Shown piece by piece: positions 27,849 to 35,572 of a stretch of DNA of 64,000 nt. Within the stretch, counting starts at the first letter, position 1. Every line of letters starts with the position of its first letter. The position numbers and the translations under genes are program-made. The stretch lies in the NCBI RefSeq assembly GCF_000246855.1, contig NC_016609.1:8969685-9033684 (forward strand), written 5' to 3'. The notes under the pieces are model-generated. The model was not told the origin of the DNA. It did not search any database and saw only the letters and a program-made list of their open reading frames with translations. This DNA comes from Niastella koreensis GR20-10. Its GTDB lineage: Bacteria; Bacteroidota; Bacteroidia; Chitinophagales; Chitinophagaceae.

Positions 27849-28406
27849 TTACTGATTAACCACTCCCATCTTGTCGAAACGCAGCCAGGTTTGGCTGATC
27901 TTTGAGCCTGGCCGGGAATTACTGGTTTGGGAGCTGTTTATAGGTCGAAGCGTGATGGTGTACAATTTCTCCTGCCGGGCATCGGGCACCATTTCCAATT
28001 GCAGCTGATAGGTGGGGTTGTTGAAATACAGTTTTACCTGCTCATTTTCGGGAGTGGCCTGTTTAAACTGGAAGTTGTAAAGGGCCACCTGGTTTACTAT
28101 GTTGGTATAAAAAGAAGCATTGCTGGTGGTGTACACCAGTTTCAGCCCCGATGGGTCGTTTACCTGGTACAGTTCGGCCATTGTTGGGGCATCGGGTGTT
28201 TTACCTGTTTTAAAACTCCATTTTGCTTTGCTCACTAACCCATCGATCTTAGCATATTCTGCAAAGTAACCCATGGGCGACAGGTACTGGCCCACCCATT
28301 CAACCGAAGGGGCTTCCATTACCTGCAATAATTCTTTCAAGCCTACATTTTGGGCAAAGCAAGGGTGGTAACCTGCCAGCAGGCAGATCAATACTAATTG
28401 TTTCAT
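27849..28406 (-). CDS. Secreted protein of unknown function in a sigma/anti-sigma operon
   Basis: 185 residues. A signal peptide is clear (MKQLVLICLLAGYHPCFAQ, cleavage after A-Q or nearby). The mature part has no motif I recognise; repeated phrases such as LYFNNPTYQLQLEMV suggest beta structure. It is the third gene of a minus-strand operon: ECF sigma factor, anti-sigma-like membrane protein (15 bp upstream), then this. It probably acts in the periplasm or outer membrane, perhaps as part of the same envelope response. Function unknown. Confidence 0.7.
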   Translation of the reverse strand: MKQLVLICLLAGYHPCFAQNVGLKELLQVMEAPSVEWVGQYLSPMGYFAEYAKIDGLVSKAKWSFKTGKTPDAPTMAELYQVNDPSGLKLVYTTSNASFYTNIVNQVALYNFQFKQATPENEQVKLYFNNPTYQLQLEMVPDARQEKLYTITLRPINSSQTSNSRPGSKISQTWLRFDKMGVVNQ

Positions 28407-28421
28407 GACTGTGTTTTTAGA

Positions 28422-30110
28422 TTATTGTTTTTGAGAGGAGATAAGCGGTTGTAGTTTTTGTTTGAATTGCTCAGGAGTGGTAGGGGTAAAAATCAGGTCG
28501 CTTATAAGAGTATCAGAGGTGGTAAAAGGGTGTATGTTCGATACTACTTTGTCGGCGGTTACTGCAACGGTTACCAATATAGCTGATTCACCAGCAGGTA
28601 CCTGTGGAAAATAATCTTTCTGGCCGCTCCAATAAACGCCCTGGACTATAGATTTATTTTTTGTAAATACCAGTAAACAAACATGATTGCCGGCGGTTGC
28701 ACCTTTATCGATGTTCACAGTAACATTTACTTTGGGCCGGGGATCGTTCATGAACCTGTCGCAATTGAACCAGCCAAAATTGCTGATTGTAAAACTATAG
28801 GTTTGGGCTAATCTTGATTGCTGTGCGTTATAAAAGGAATCTTCCTTTAGCTCCCTGTCATACCTGGCACTATCCGATTCTCCGGTATTTTTTATACGTA
28901 CAACCTTAACCGTATCATACACCGGTATGGAGTCAATTACAAGTTGTTCGTTTTTATATGTCCTTTTGGGAGCGCGTTTTATTTTTATTACATCATAATA
29001 ACTGCCAAAGCGTTCTTTTAACCGGTCCGTTAATTCTGATTTAGGAATGTCTATACCACGCGACACATAAAACCTGGCCGTTGTTTTTTTACCATAACTT
29101 ACGTTATAAGGTTCTACTTTTTTCAGGTTTAGTTCATAGCCTTTTGGGTTGTCATGGAAATTGAGGTTATTATGTAACGGACCCACCGGCAGCCAGTTCA
29201 GATTGGTACTGTTTTCATTAGTCTGCGGTTGTTCCTGACCGGCAAACAATTGCATGCTATCGTCATAATTGTTGGTGGGTATATTGACGGTGATGGCTTT
29301 TTGCGGAGCTATAACAACAGGCTGGCCATCCTGTTCGGCGCTTATATGCACCATACCACCTGTGATCAACTGTTGGCCGTTTGAGGTGGTAGTTAGTTTG
29401 GCGGCTATGATGTCTTCATACTTATAATATTCGCGCACTATAATTTTTACCGGTCCTGCTTTGTTTATTAACGTATGGGCAGGAACAAACAACCGCGTGC
29501 CTTCCTTAGCTACCAGGGTAGTATCGCGATCGGTGTTGATATAAAACTCCTGTGTTGGTTTTTCCAGTTGTTGAAAGAATGATTGCAGTAGTTGGGTGGC
29601 ATCGGGGCTTGAGCTTTCTACCGTATCATTTCCCTTATTGGATACAACCGGGGCGGCAGGTACCGCGCTAATGAGTATTGGGCCCTGTTCATGTACAGGA
29701 ACTTTGTTCCGGGCTGCTGTTGGTTGAAACGACAATTCACTTATGGTATCAGACAGGTCAAGTGGCTTATACTTAATGGCAGGCCGATAATTGGAGTCGG
29801 TGTTCGTACTTGCCTGCCGGGTTGTATTTTTAACTACCGTTGTTTGTTTTTTAGTGGGTGTAGTTATTTTCTTCTTACCATGCCTGAACGGATTGATGGC
29901 TACAAGCAGTACTACTACCGCAATTATCCATAGACCCAGTGACCGGGTGATGTGCGTATTGCCAGGGGGAAATTTGCCAGGGTCACCACCAGGTTTGTTC
30001 AATTGGGTTTTAAATTGCTGCCAGTTCGCTTCTACAGGAAGGTTATCTGGCGAAAACGCTTCTTCCTTTTGGCGGAAAAAATCATCGATATGTTGGTTGT
30101 CAGATAACAT
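28422..30110 (-). CDS. Membrane anti-sigma-like protein with large periplasmic domain
   Basis: 562 residues. A cytoplasmic N-terminus of about 55 residues (HIDDFFRQKEEAFSP...) is followed by one membrane segment (residues 57-73, SLGLWIIAVVVLLVAIN) and a 480-residue periplasmic part. That topology and an 11-bp overlap with the ECF sigma gene indicate an anti-sigma factor. The periplasmic part contains GTRLFVPAHTLINKAG and VKIIVREYYKYEDIIAA, a pattern I recognise from other Bacteroidota surface proteins (IPANAF-type domain), but no FecR domain. No catalytic motif is evident. The partner is inferred from gene order only. Confidence 0.75.
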   Translation of the reverse strand: MLSDNQHIDDFFRQKEEAFSPDNLPVEANWQQFKTQLNKPGGDPGKFPPGNTHITRSLGLWIIAVVVLLVAINPFRHGKKKITTPTKKQTTVVKNTTRQASTNTDSNYRPAIKYKPLDLSDTISELSFQPTAARNKVPVHEQGPILISAVPAAPVVSNKGNDTVESSSPDATQLLQSFFQQLEKPTQEFYINTDRDTTLVAKEGTRLFVPAHTLINKAGPVKIIVREYYKYEDIIAAKLTTTSNGQQLITGGMVHISAEQDGQPVVIAPQKAITVNIPTNNYDDSMQLFAGQEQPQTNENSTNLNWLPVGPLHNNLNFHDNPKGYELNLKKVEPYNVSYGKKTTARFYVSRGIDIPKSELTDRLKERFGSYYDVIKIKRAPKRTYKNEQLVIDSIPVYDTVKVVRIKNTGESDSARYDRELKEDSFYNAQQSRLAQTYSFTISNFGWFNCDRFMNDPRPKVNVTVNIDKGATAGNHVCLLVFTKNKSIVQGVYWSGQKDYFPQVPAGESAILVTVAVTADKVVSNIHPFTTSDTLISDLIFTPTTPEQFKQKLQPLISSQKQ

Positions 30111-30654
30111 TGGAGTAGATTTCTTTTTTCAACAGATTTTCCAGTTTGTGTTTCAGCAGGCGGCGTGCTTCGTTCAGGTGCCATTTTGAGGTACCGCCTG
30201 AAATACCCAGCAATTGTCCTATTTCTTCATGTTTATAACCATCCAGTACAAACAGGTTAAAAACCAGGGCGGTGTTCCGGGGCAGTTCCTGCAGCAGGCC
30301 CATGACATCCCGGGCCGAAAGCCGTTCGTAAATGTCGGGGTTAAGTGAAAAACGCTCATCGGGCACCTGGTCAATAGAGCTATGGGTGAATTTTGCCTGC
30401 CGCCGGCAATGATCGATGCAGGTATTTACAACAATGCGCCGAACCCAGCCCATAAAATCGCCCCGGCCTTCAAATTGTTGCAAGGTTTTAAACACTTTCA
30501 ACATGGCTTCGTTGAAGATGGCCGCTGCTTCATCCAGGTCCGTTGCATAACGAATGCACAGTTTGAACATACCGGCATGGCAAGCGCGATACAGTTCCTC
30601 CTGGCTTTGCGGGTTTTGTTGTTTACAGCCTTGTATAATAGTATTCCAGTGCAA
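30100..30654 (-). CDS. ECF-type RNA polymerase sigma factor
   Basis: 184 residues. Region 2: AAAIFNEAMLKVFKTLQQFEGRGDFMGWVRRIVVNTCIDHCRR (regions 2.2-2.4; cited from residues about 43-86). Region 4: LPRNTALVFNLFVLDGYKHEEIGQLLGIS with the helix-turn-helix to residue about 165 (GGTSKWHLNEARRLLK). No region 1.1 or 3, so it is an ECF (group 4) factor. Its 3' end overlaps the anti-sigma gene by 11 bp, which implies translational coupling. Confidence 0.92.
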   Translation of the reverse strand: MHWNTIIQGCKQQNPQSQEELYRACHAGMFKLCIRYATDLDEAAAIFNEAMLKVFKTLQQFEGRGDFMGWVRRIVVNTCIDHCRRQAKFTHSSIDQVPDERFSLNPDIYERLSARDVMGLLQELPRNTALVFNLFVLDGYKHEEIGQLLGISGGTSKWHLNEARRLLKHKLENLLKKEIYSNVI

Positions 30655-30741
30655 TTGGTAAAGGGTTTTTTGCAGGCCCCCTATATTAAGACGAAACAGT
30701 AGGTTGAAAAGGTTGGGAAAAAAGGAAAATTCAGTAAAATG

Positions 30742-30912
30742 CTATTTAAGCAGCCAGTAACAAAGACCAATCCAAACGGCTGCAAAAAACACAATAGCCA
30801 AAATGTCGTTAGAAATTTCAGAAAAGCGTTTTTTACGAACAGCCATTTGATAAACTATCCAGCCTACAAAGGCTATGGTAATAAACACTGCCTGAATAAG
30901 ACGAACGTACAT
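30742..30912 (-). CDS. Small two-pass membrane protein
   Basis: 56 residues from ATG 30912 (MYVRLIQAVFITIAFVGWIV); an upstream in-frame start at 30999 would add 29 residues but overlaps the divergent LD-carboxypeptidase start. Two membrane helices flank a basic loop (MAVRKKRFSEISND). The sequence looks under selection (WIVYQ...ISNDILAIVFFAAVWIG) and I believe similar small proteins occur in relatives, but function is unknown. It is divergent from ldcA-1. Confidence 0.6.
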   Translation of the reverse strand: MYVRLIQAVFITIAFVGWIVYQMAVRKKRFSEISNDILAIVFFAAVWIGLCYWLLK

Positions 30913-30984
30913 GGCAGTAAAAATAATATTTAGAATTGTTGTCTCATAGAACTTTCCGGTATATTTAAATATCATATTCAGTAC

Positions 30985-32007
30985 ATGAACCGTAAGCATT
31001 TTTTATCTTCTTTCCTGGTGGCCGGTTTGCCCTTACCCGGCTGGTCTGTGTGGAATAATGAGGGAGATGACGACGCCCCGGCGGCCATTTTACCCCGTTA
31101 TTTAAAACCCGGCGATACCATCGGTATTACCTGTCCGGCCGGATTTATTACCCAGCCCGAAATACAACCCGCCATGCTGCAGATGATAGAGTGGGGGTTT
31201 AATATCAAGGTAGGGGACACCGTGGGAAAACAGGATTTTACTTTTGGCGGAACCGATGAAGAACGGGCGCGCGATTTTCAGCAAATGCTCGACGACCCCA
31301 AGGTAAAAGCCATTATGTGTGCCCGTGGGGGCTATGGCTTTGTTCGCATCATAGATAAATTGAATTTTTCCAAACTGATTGAACATCCCAAGTGGATCAT
31401 CGGCTTTAGCGACATTACCGTGTTGCACTGTCACCTGAACCGGAATTACGGCATTGCTTCCCTCCACTCCAAAATGTGCAACAGTTTTCCCGACGACTGG
31501 AATAAAGCCGAACCCATTCAAATTGAAACCATCCTGTCGATAAAACAAGCCCTTACCGGGCAAAAAATGAAGTATACCACGCCGGTAAATCCCCTGAATA
31601 AACCGGGTAAGGCCGAGGGCGCATTGGTGGGCGGTAACCTTAAATTGATTGAAACGCTGGCCGGCACAAAGTCTGACCTGCACACCGCCAACAAGATCCT
31701 GTTTGTAGAAGATACCGGCGAATACCTGTACAGTATAGACCGCATGTTCTGGAACCTGAAACGTACCGGGAAGCTGGAAAAACTGGCCGGACTGATCGTG
31801 GGCGGGTTCAAGATAAAACCCGATGATCCCGGTGAGGAGTTTGGGCGAAACATTGAGGATATTGTGCTGGAGAAAGTGAAAGAATACAAATATCCCGTCT
31901 GCTTCGACTTCCCCGTTGGCCACCAGCGGAACAATTATGCGTTAAAATGCGGGGTAAAACACCGGTTTACCGTTTCTAATGAAGAGGTAATGCTGCAGGA
32001 AATTTAA
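30985..32007 (+). CDS. LD-carboxypeptidase (peptidase S66), exported copy
   Basis: 340 residues. An N-terminal export signal (MNRKHFLSSFLVAGLPLPGW) is followed by the S66 fold: YLKPGDTIGITCPAGF, CARGGYGFVRI, nucleophile loop GFSDIT with Ser142, LFVEDTGEYLYSIDRM carrying the catalytic Glu, and FPVGHQRNNYAL with the His. Enzymes of this family remove the terminal D-alanine from tetrapeptides after meso-diaminopimelate, in agreement with the DNPR motif of MurE. A second copy without a signal follows 47 bp downstream. Confidence 0.9.
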   Translation: MNRKHFLSSFLVAGLPLPGWSVWNNEGDDDAPAAILPRYLKPGDTIGITCPAGFITQPEIQPAMLQMIEWGFNIKVGDTVGKQDFTFGGTDEERARDFQQMLDDPKVKAIMCARGGYGFVRIIDKLNFSKLIEHPKWIIGFSDITVLHCHLNRNYGIASLHSKMCNSFPDDWNKAEPIQIETILSIKQALTGQKMKYTTPVNPLNKPGKAEGALVGGNLKLIETLAGTKSDLHTANKILFVEDTGEYLYSIDRMFWNLKRTGKLEKLAGLIVGGFKIKPDDPGEEFGRNIEDIVLEKVKEYKYPVCFDFPVGHQRNNYALKCGVKHRFTVSNEEVMLQEI

Positions 32008-32024
32008 GGGTAAAATGGTTTGCT

Positions 32025-32032
32025 TATTTTTG
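32025..32032 (+). promoter_or_regulatory. -7 box TATTTTTG of the second LD-carboxypeptidase gene
   Basis: Exact TAnnTTTG match 22 bp before ATG 32055 and 17 bp after the previous stop, so the second copy may be expressed separately from the first. Confidence 0.45.
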
Positions 32033-32054
32033 CGCATTCGTAATAATTACAACA

Positions 32055-32963
32055 ATGGTAAAAGTTCCTCCTTATTTAAAGCCGGGTGATACAATAGCAT
32101 TGGTTTGTCCTTCAGGGTATATGTCCTTAGAAAAAGCGCAAACCTGTATCGATGTATTAAAAGAATGGGGCTATAAGGTAAAAGTGGGCACTACGGTTGG
32201 CAGCCATTCCACCAATTACTTCTCAGGTACCGACGAGGAACGATTGATAAATTTTCAACAGATCCTCGACGACGATTCCGTGAATGCGGTATTGTGTGCC
32301 CGGGGAGGATATGGACTAAGCCGCATCATCGATCACATTAGTTTCAGGAAATTTAAGAAACACCCTAAATGGATAATAGGGTTTAGCGATATAACCGTTC
32401 TGCTTTCCCATATTTATACAAATTTTGAGATTGCTACCATGCACGCACCAATGGCCGGCGCCTTTAACAACGATGGTTACAGGAACGGGTATGTGCAATC
32501 GTTGAAAAACGTGATGGAAGGCAAAAATATTAAGTATGAAGTGCCCGGCCATGAGTTTAACCGGAAGGGTGAGGGTATTGGCGAACTGGTTGGGGGTAAC
32601 CTGGCCATGCTGGCGCATATGGTGGGTACGCCTTCCGATATAAAAACAAAGGGAAGAATATTGTTCCTGGAAGATGTGGGCGAATACCTGTACAATATCG
32701 ATCGGATGATGCATCAGTTAAAACGCAGCGGCAAGCTCGACAAACTGGCAGGACTGATCATCGGCGGGTTTAGCGATACCAAGGATACCGAGCGGCCATT
32801 CGGGCAAAATGTATATGAGATCATTCGAGATATAGTGAAGGAGTACGATTATCCGGTTTGTTTTGGTTTTCCCGTGAGTCATGAAAAAGAGAACTATGCG
32901 CTGAAAGTGGGGGTTGGTTATAAATTGAAGGTGGGGAAGTCGAAGACGGTGTTGATAGGTTGA
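32055..32963 (+). CDS. ldcA: LD-carboxypeptidase (peptidase S66), cytoplasmic copy
   Basis: 302 residues, no signal peptide. Predicted catalytic triad: Ser111 in GFSDIT, Glu206 in FLEDVGEYLYNIDRM, His276 in FPVSHEKENYAL, matching the Ser-Glu-His triad of Pseudomonas LdcA. The cytoplasmic location fits murein-peptide recycling. It is clearly a tandem paralogue of the preceding gene (shared PYLKPGDTI, GTDEER, CARGGYG). The stop TGA (32961-32963) is in the first unit of the longest octamer array in the window. Confidence 0.93.
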   Translation: MVKVPPYLKPGDTIALVCPSGYMSLEKAQTCIDVLKEWGYKVKVGTTVGSHSTNYFSGTDEERLINFQQILDDDSVNAVLCARGGYGLSRIIDHISFRKFKKHPKWIIGFSDITVLLSHIYTNFEIATMHAPMAGAFNNDGYRNGYVQSLKNVMEGKNIKYEVPGHEFNRKGEGIGELVGGNLAMLAHMVGTPSDIKTKGRILFLEDVGEYLYNIDRMMHQLKRSGKLDKLAGLIIGGFSDTKDTERPFGQNVYEIIRDIVKEYDYPVCFGFPVSHEKENYALKVGVGYKLKVGKSKTVLIG

Positions 32964-33031
32964 CACGTTGACACGTTGACTCGTTGACACGTTAACAAGT
33001 TGACGGGTTGACCAGTGAACGAGTTGACCAG
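32960..33031 (+). repeat. Nine-unit octamer array TTRACNNG
   Basis: Nine consecutive 8-bp units in exact register, starting TTGACACG, TTGACACG, TTGACTCG and ending TTGACCAG at 33024-33031. The stop codon of the second LD-carboxypeptidase gene is in unit 1. No second arm is present. It runs nearly to the start of the next reading frame (33048). Confidence 0.75.
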
Positions 33032-33047
33032 GAAGTTGATAGAGTAG

Positions 33048-33542
33048 ATGGGGAAGGAAGGCCGCGTTGGGGTGTATTGCTTGCTCCGCCAGCTGGCGCT
33101 GCCCCTCCTGGTAGGAACTGCCCGGATTATTCAGGGAATGCTCAATGACAAACCGGTGGGCTTCCTGATCATACAAATGATCTTCCTGCTGATTGTTTGC
33201 TCAATTGTAATGCGAAAACTTTCCCGGAAAGCATTCATGTTTAAAAAGGCCGACTATGCCAGTGGAGTAAGACAGCATATGAATATGCTATATGAAGATA
33301 AAGTAGTGAGTGATTTTGCCACCAGGGGCTATGAGGCCATCAACGGTTTTTCCGATGGACTGATGCTGATCGGATTATTTGGTACGCTTCCATTTTGGGA
33401 ACATATGAATGGAAAAGTAAGCAACTTTATGGCAGACCTGAGTTTTGATTTTACCTACAATGCCAGCCACGGTGGCGATGGAAGTGGTTGTGGCAGCAAC
33501 GTTCAATATTCAACATTACAAAAAAGGTGCGCCCCGCCATGA
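33048..33542 (+). CDS. Membrane protein remnant resembling the C-terminal half of TIGR04222-type proteins
   Basis: 164 residues if translated. IIQGMLNDKPVGFL plus a membrane segment (LIIQMIFLLIVCSIV) and the end SHGGDGSGCGS resemble the TIGR04222 family, whose proteins normally have a longer N-terminal part and finish in a Gly/Cys-rich tail. Here the N-terminus (MGKEGRVGVYCLLRQLAL) is unlike the family and reads through palindromic repeat DNA. The Cys tail is replaced by NVQYSTLQKRCAPP, which runs into a terminator hairpin. Probably a 5'-truncated, 3'-frameshifted gene. It may still be expressed. Family assignment is from memory of the pattern. Confidence 0.45.
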   Translation: MGKEGRVGVYCLLRQLALPLLVGTARIIQGMLNDKPVGFLIIQMIFLLIVCSIVMRKLSRKAFMFKKADYASGVRQHMNMLYEDKVVSDFATRGYEAINGFSDGLMLIGLFGTLPFWEHMNGKVSNFMADLSFDFTYNASHGGDGSGCGSNVQYSTLQKRCAPP

Positions 33543-33560
33543 TGGGACACACCCTTTATT
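33526..33560. terminator. Terminator-like hairpin
   Basis: Imperfect arms GGTGCGCCC (33526-33534) and GGGACACACC (33544-33553), A-rich on the left and CTTTATT on the right. It overlaps the end of the remnant reading frame and would end transcripts before the oxyR promoter. Confidence 0.5.
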
Positions 33561-33617
33561 CGTCAACTGTTCCAAGCTATAATTTTCTCCTGTGCTGCTG
33601 TTGAATGAAAGATTAGA

Positions 33618-33644
33618 TTGCTTCCATAAAGTTCTATAATTTTG
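33618..33644 (+). promoter_or_regulatory. Candidate oxyR promoter
   Basis: TTG at 33618-33620 and the -7 box TAATTTTG at 33637-33644 (TAnnTTTG), 16 bp apart, slightly short of the usual spacing. The -7 box overlaps the left arm of a 10-bp inverted repeat. Confidence 0.45.
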
Positions 33645-33693
33645 GCGCATAAGTCAAATTGATTGATATTATAGAACCATAGAGAAAATCTAT
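33631..33693. promoter_or_regulatory. oxyR: Candidate OxyR operator in front of oxyR
   Basis: A perfect 10-bp inverted repeat, GTTCTATAAT (33631-33640) and ATTATAGAAC (33668-33677). Next to it ATAG-N7-CTAT (33679-33693) equals one half of the E. coli OxyR consensus, whose full form is two such half-sites. It ends one base before the oxyR ATG, so binding should repress oxyR itself. Inference from sequence only. Confidence 0.5.
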
Positions 33694-33694
33694 T

Positions 33695-34630
33695 ATGACC
33701 TTTGTACAGTTGGAATACGTGGTAGCAGTAGACACTTACCGGCATTTTGCCACCGCTGCCGAGCATTGTTTTGTTACCCAGCCTACCTTAAGCATGCAGG
33801 TGCAAAAGCTGGAAGAAGAATTGGGCGTAAAACTCTTCGATCGTAGTAAACAACCTGTTGTGCCTACCGAAATAGGCGTGGAGATCATTGAGCAGGCACG
33901 CCGCATTTTGTCGGAAAAGAACGTGATCAACGAAATGGTGCAAGCCAAAAAGGGTATTCTTACCGGCGAGCTACGCATTGGTATTATACCCACCCTGGCC
34001 CCTTATTTACTCCCGCTGTTCATTCAGAGTTTCTACAAAAAATACCCGCATATAAAACTGGTGGTACAGGAACTGATGACGGAGTACATTGTTACCCGCC
34101 TGCGTGAAGGCCGCATCGATGTGGGCATTCTGGTAACGCCGCTGCAGGAAAACGGTATCAAGGAGCATGTGTTGTTTTATGAAGAGTTGCTGGCCTATGT
34201 GTCGCGCAAGAATACAGCGTATAAAAAAACATATGTGTTGCCACAGGACATCGACCCCGAGAAATTATGGTTGCTGGAAGAAGGGCATTGTTTTCGCTCA
34301 CAAATTGTAAACCTGTGCGAACTACGCCGGGCCAGTGAAATGGGCACCCATTTCGAATACGAGGCCGGCAGTATTGAAACCCTGCGCCGGATGGTGGAAC
34401 TAAACGATGGCATTACTATTCTGCCCGAACTTACTACGCTCGATATGACTGCCCGTCAGCTGCAACTCATCAGGCATTTTAAAAAGCCCGCGCCCATGCG
34501 CGAGGTGAGCATTGTAGTGCACCGTGATTTTGTAAAAAAGCGCCTGATAGAAGCGCTGAAAGAAGAGATCATAAACGCGATCCCTGATAAGATAAAGTTG
34601 AATAAGGACCTTAACGTGGTACCTATATAG
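33695..34630 (+). CDS. oxyR: OxyR, LysR-type hydrogen-peroxide sensor
   Basis: 311 residues. LysR winged helix at residues 1-60 (QLEYVVAVDTYRHFATAAEH, then TQPTLSMQVQKLEEELG). The peroxide-sensing cysteines are present at Cys199 and Cys208 in EEGHCFRSQIVNLCEL, with the same spacing and even the same numbering as E. coli OxyR. On oxidation they form the disulfide that activates OxyR. No catalase or peroxiredoxin gene is adjacent, so its targets lie elsewhere. It is convergent with an alpha/beta hydrolase gene across a repeat element. Confidence 0.93.
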   Translation: MTFVQLEYVVAVDTYRHFATAAEHCFVTQPTLSMQVQKLEEELGVKLFDRSKQPVVPTEIGVEIIEQARRILSEKNVINEMVQAKKGILTGELRIGIIPTLAPYLLPLFIQSFYKKYPHIKLVVQELMTEYIVTRLREGRIDVGILVTPLQENGIKEHVLFYEELLAYVSRKNTAYKKTYVLPQDIDPEKLWLLEEGHCFRSQIVNLCELRRASEMGTHFEYEAGSIETLRRMVELNDGITILPELTTLDMTARQLQLIRHFKKPAPMREVSIVVHRDFVKKRLIEALKEEIINAIPDKIKLNKDLNVVPI

Positions 34631-34636
34631 CCGAAA

Positions 34637-34729
34637 AATGTCGAATATCGAATATCCAATGTCCAATGTTGAAGTGTAAAACATGTATTTACTTCGACAT
34701 TCGATTTTCAACATTCAATATTCATCATT
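34637..34729. repeat. Convergent heptamer array AATNTYG / CRANNTT between oxyR and a hydrolase gene
   Basis: Left arm 34637-34671: AATGTCG, AATATCG, AATATCC, AATGTCC, AATGTTG. Right arm 34695-34729: CGACATT, CGATTTT, CAACATT, CAATATT, CATCATT. All 7 bp in register. The left arm begins 6 bp after the oxyR stop; the stop TGA of the minus-strand hydrolase gene (34727-34725) is in the last right-arm unit. The element thus joins the ends of two convergent genes. Confidence 0.7.
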
Positions 34730-35531
34730 TCAACAGTGAATCAAGCTTCTGCTTATAAACCGGGAAAGTTGGCAGGTCGTTATGATGTCCGCCATCAATG
34801 GTAACAAATACATCCTGCGGCTTTAAATATTGCTTTAGCCGGTTGCAATTGCGAATGGGAATGGTGTTGTCGCTGGTGCCATGAAAAATCACTACCGGGT
34901 TGGTGATCTCCTGCAGGTATTGCCAGGTAGGAATTTTAAACTTAATCATATTGTTTACCGGGTAAACAGGCAGCCAGTTACCAATAAGGGAAGGAAAGCT
35001 GTAATACGGCGATTCCAGGATCAATGTTTTACAATCGCGCAGGGTGGCCAGCTGGGCGGCAATGCCGGTGCCCATTGATTTGCCGTAAATAATAATGCTG
35101 TCCTTTGCATATTTTGCCTGCGCCAGTTTGTAAAATACCAATGCCCAGTCGTATAAATTCTTTTCGGTGAAGTCGCCGGTGCTTTTGCCAAAACCGGGAT
35201 AGTCGATCATCCACACCTCATAACCCCGGCTGGTAAAATCGGGCGCGGCCTTCGCATAATGGGTAATGTTTTCTTTATTACCATGAAAGTACAACACCAC
35301 GCCTTTGGGTTGCGGCTGGTTGGCCGTAAACTGAATGATGTTGATGTTTGATTTCTCCGTGTAAGGCAGGTTCACCTCCTTAAACGGGTAGGGAAAACTG
35401 TATTGCGACTGCCGGGTTATTTCCTGCGGATGGAACAGGATCTTATCCTGCCCGTAATAAACCACAATCCCAATAATACAATATATGAGAATGAGTACTT
35501 TAAGCCAGCGAAAGAGGATCTTCTTATTCAT
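34725..35531 (-). CDS. Alpha/beta hydrolase, membrane-anchored (copy 1)
   Basis: 268 residues from ATG 35531 (MNKKILFRWLKVLILIYC). One N-terminal membrane segment, then an alpha/beta-hydrolase fold: oxyanion region LYFHGNKENI, nucleophile elbow YGKSMGTG (Ser), IFHGTSDNTIPI (Asp) and GGHHND (His). The layout matches the BAAT/ABHD13-like (bem46) group of serine hydrolases. Substrate unknown. A paralogue follows 41 bp upstream on the same strand, so the pair is a tandem duplication. Confidence 0.85.
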   Translation of the reverse strand: MNKKILFRWLKVLILIYCIIGIVVYYGQDKILFHPQEITRQSQYSFPYPFKEVNLPYTEKSNINIIQFTANQPQPKGVVLYFHGNKENITHYAKAAPDFTSRGYEVWMIDYPGFGKSTGDFTEKNLYDWALVFYKLAQAKYAKDSIIIYGKSMGTGIAAQLATLRDCKTLILESPYYSFPSLIGNWLPVYPVNNMIKFKIPTWQYLQEITNPVVIFHGTSDNTIPIRNCNRLKQYLKPQDVFVTIDGGHHNDLPTFPVYKQKLDSLLK

Positions 35532-35572
35532 AACAGGGCTGCAAGATAACAATCCTGAGCGGAGTCGAAGGG

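Noticed and set aside
31102..31923. 273-codon open frame antisense to the first LD-carboxypeptidase gene
   Set aside because: Shadow frame caused by codon bias of the sense gene with an intact catalytic triad.
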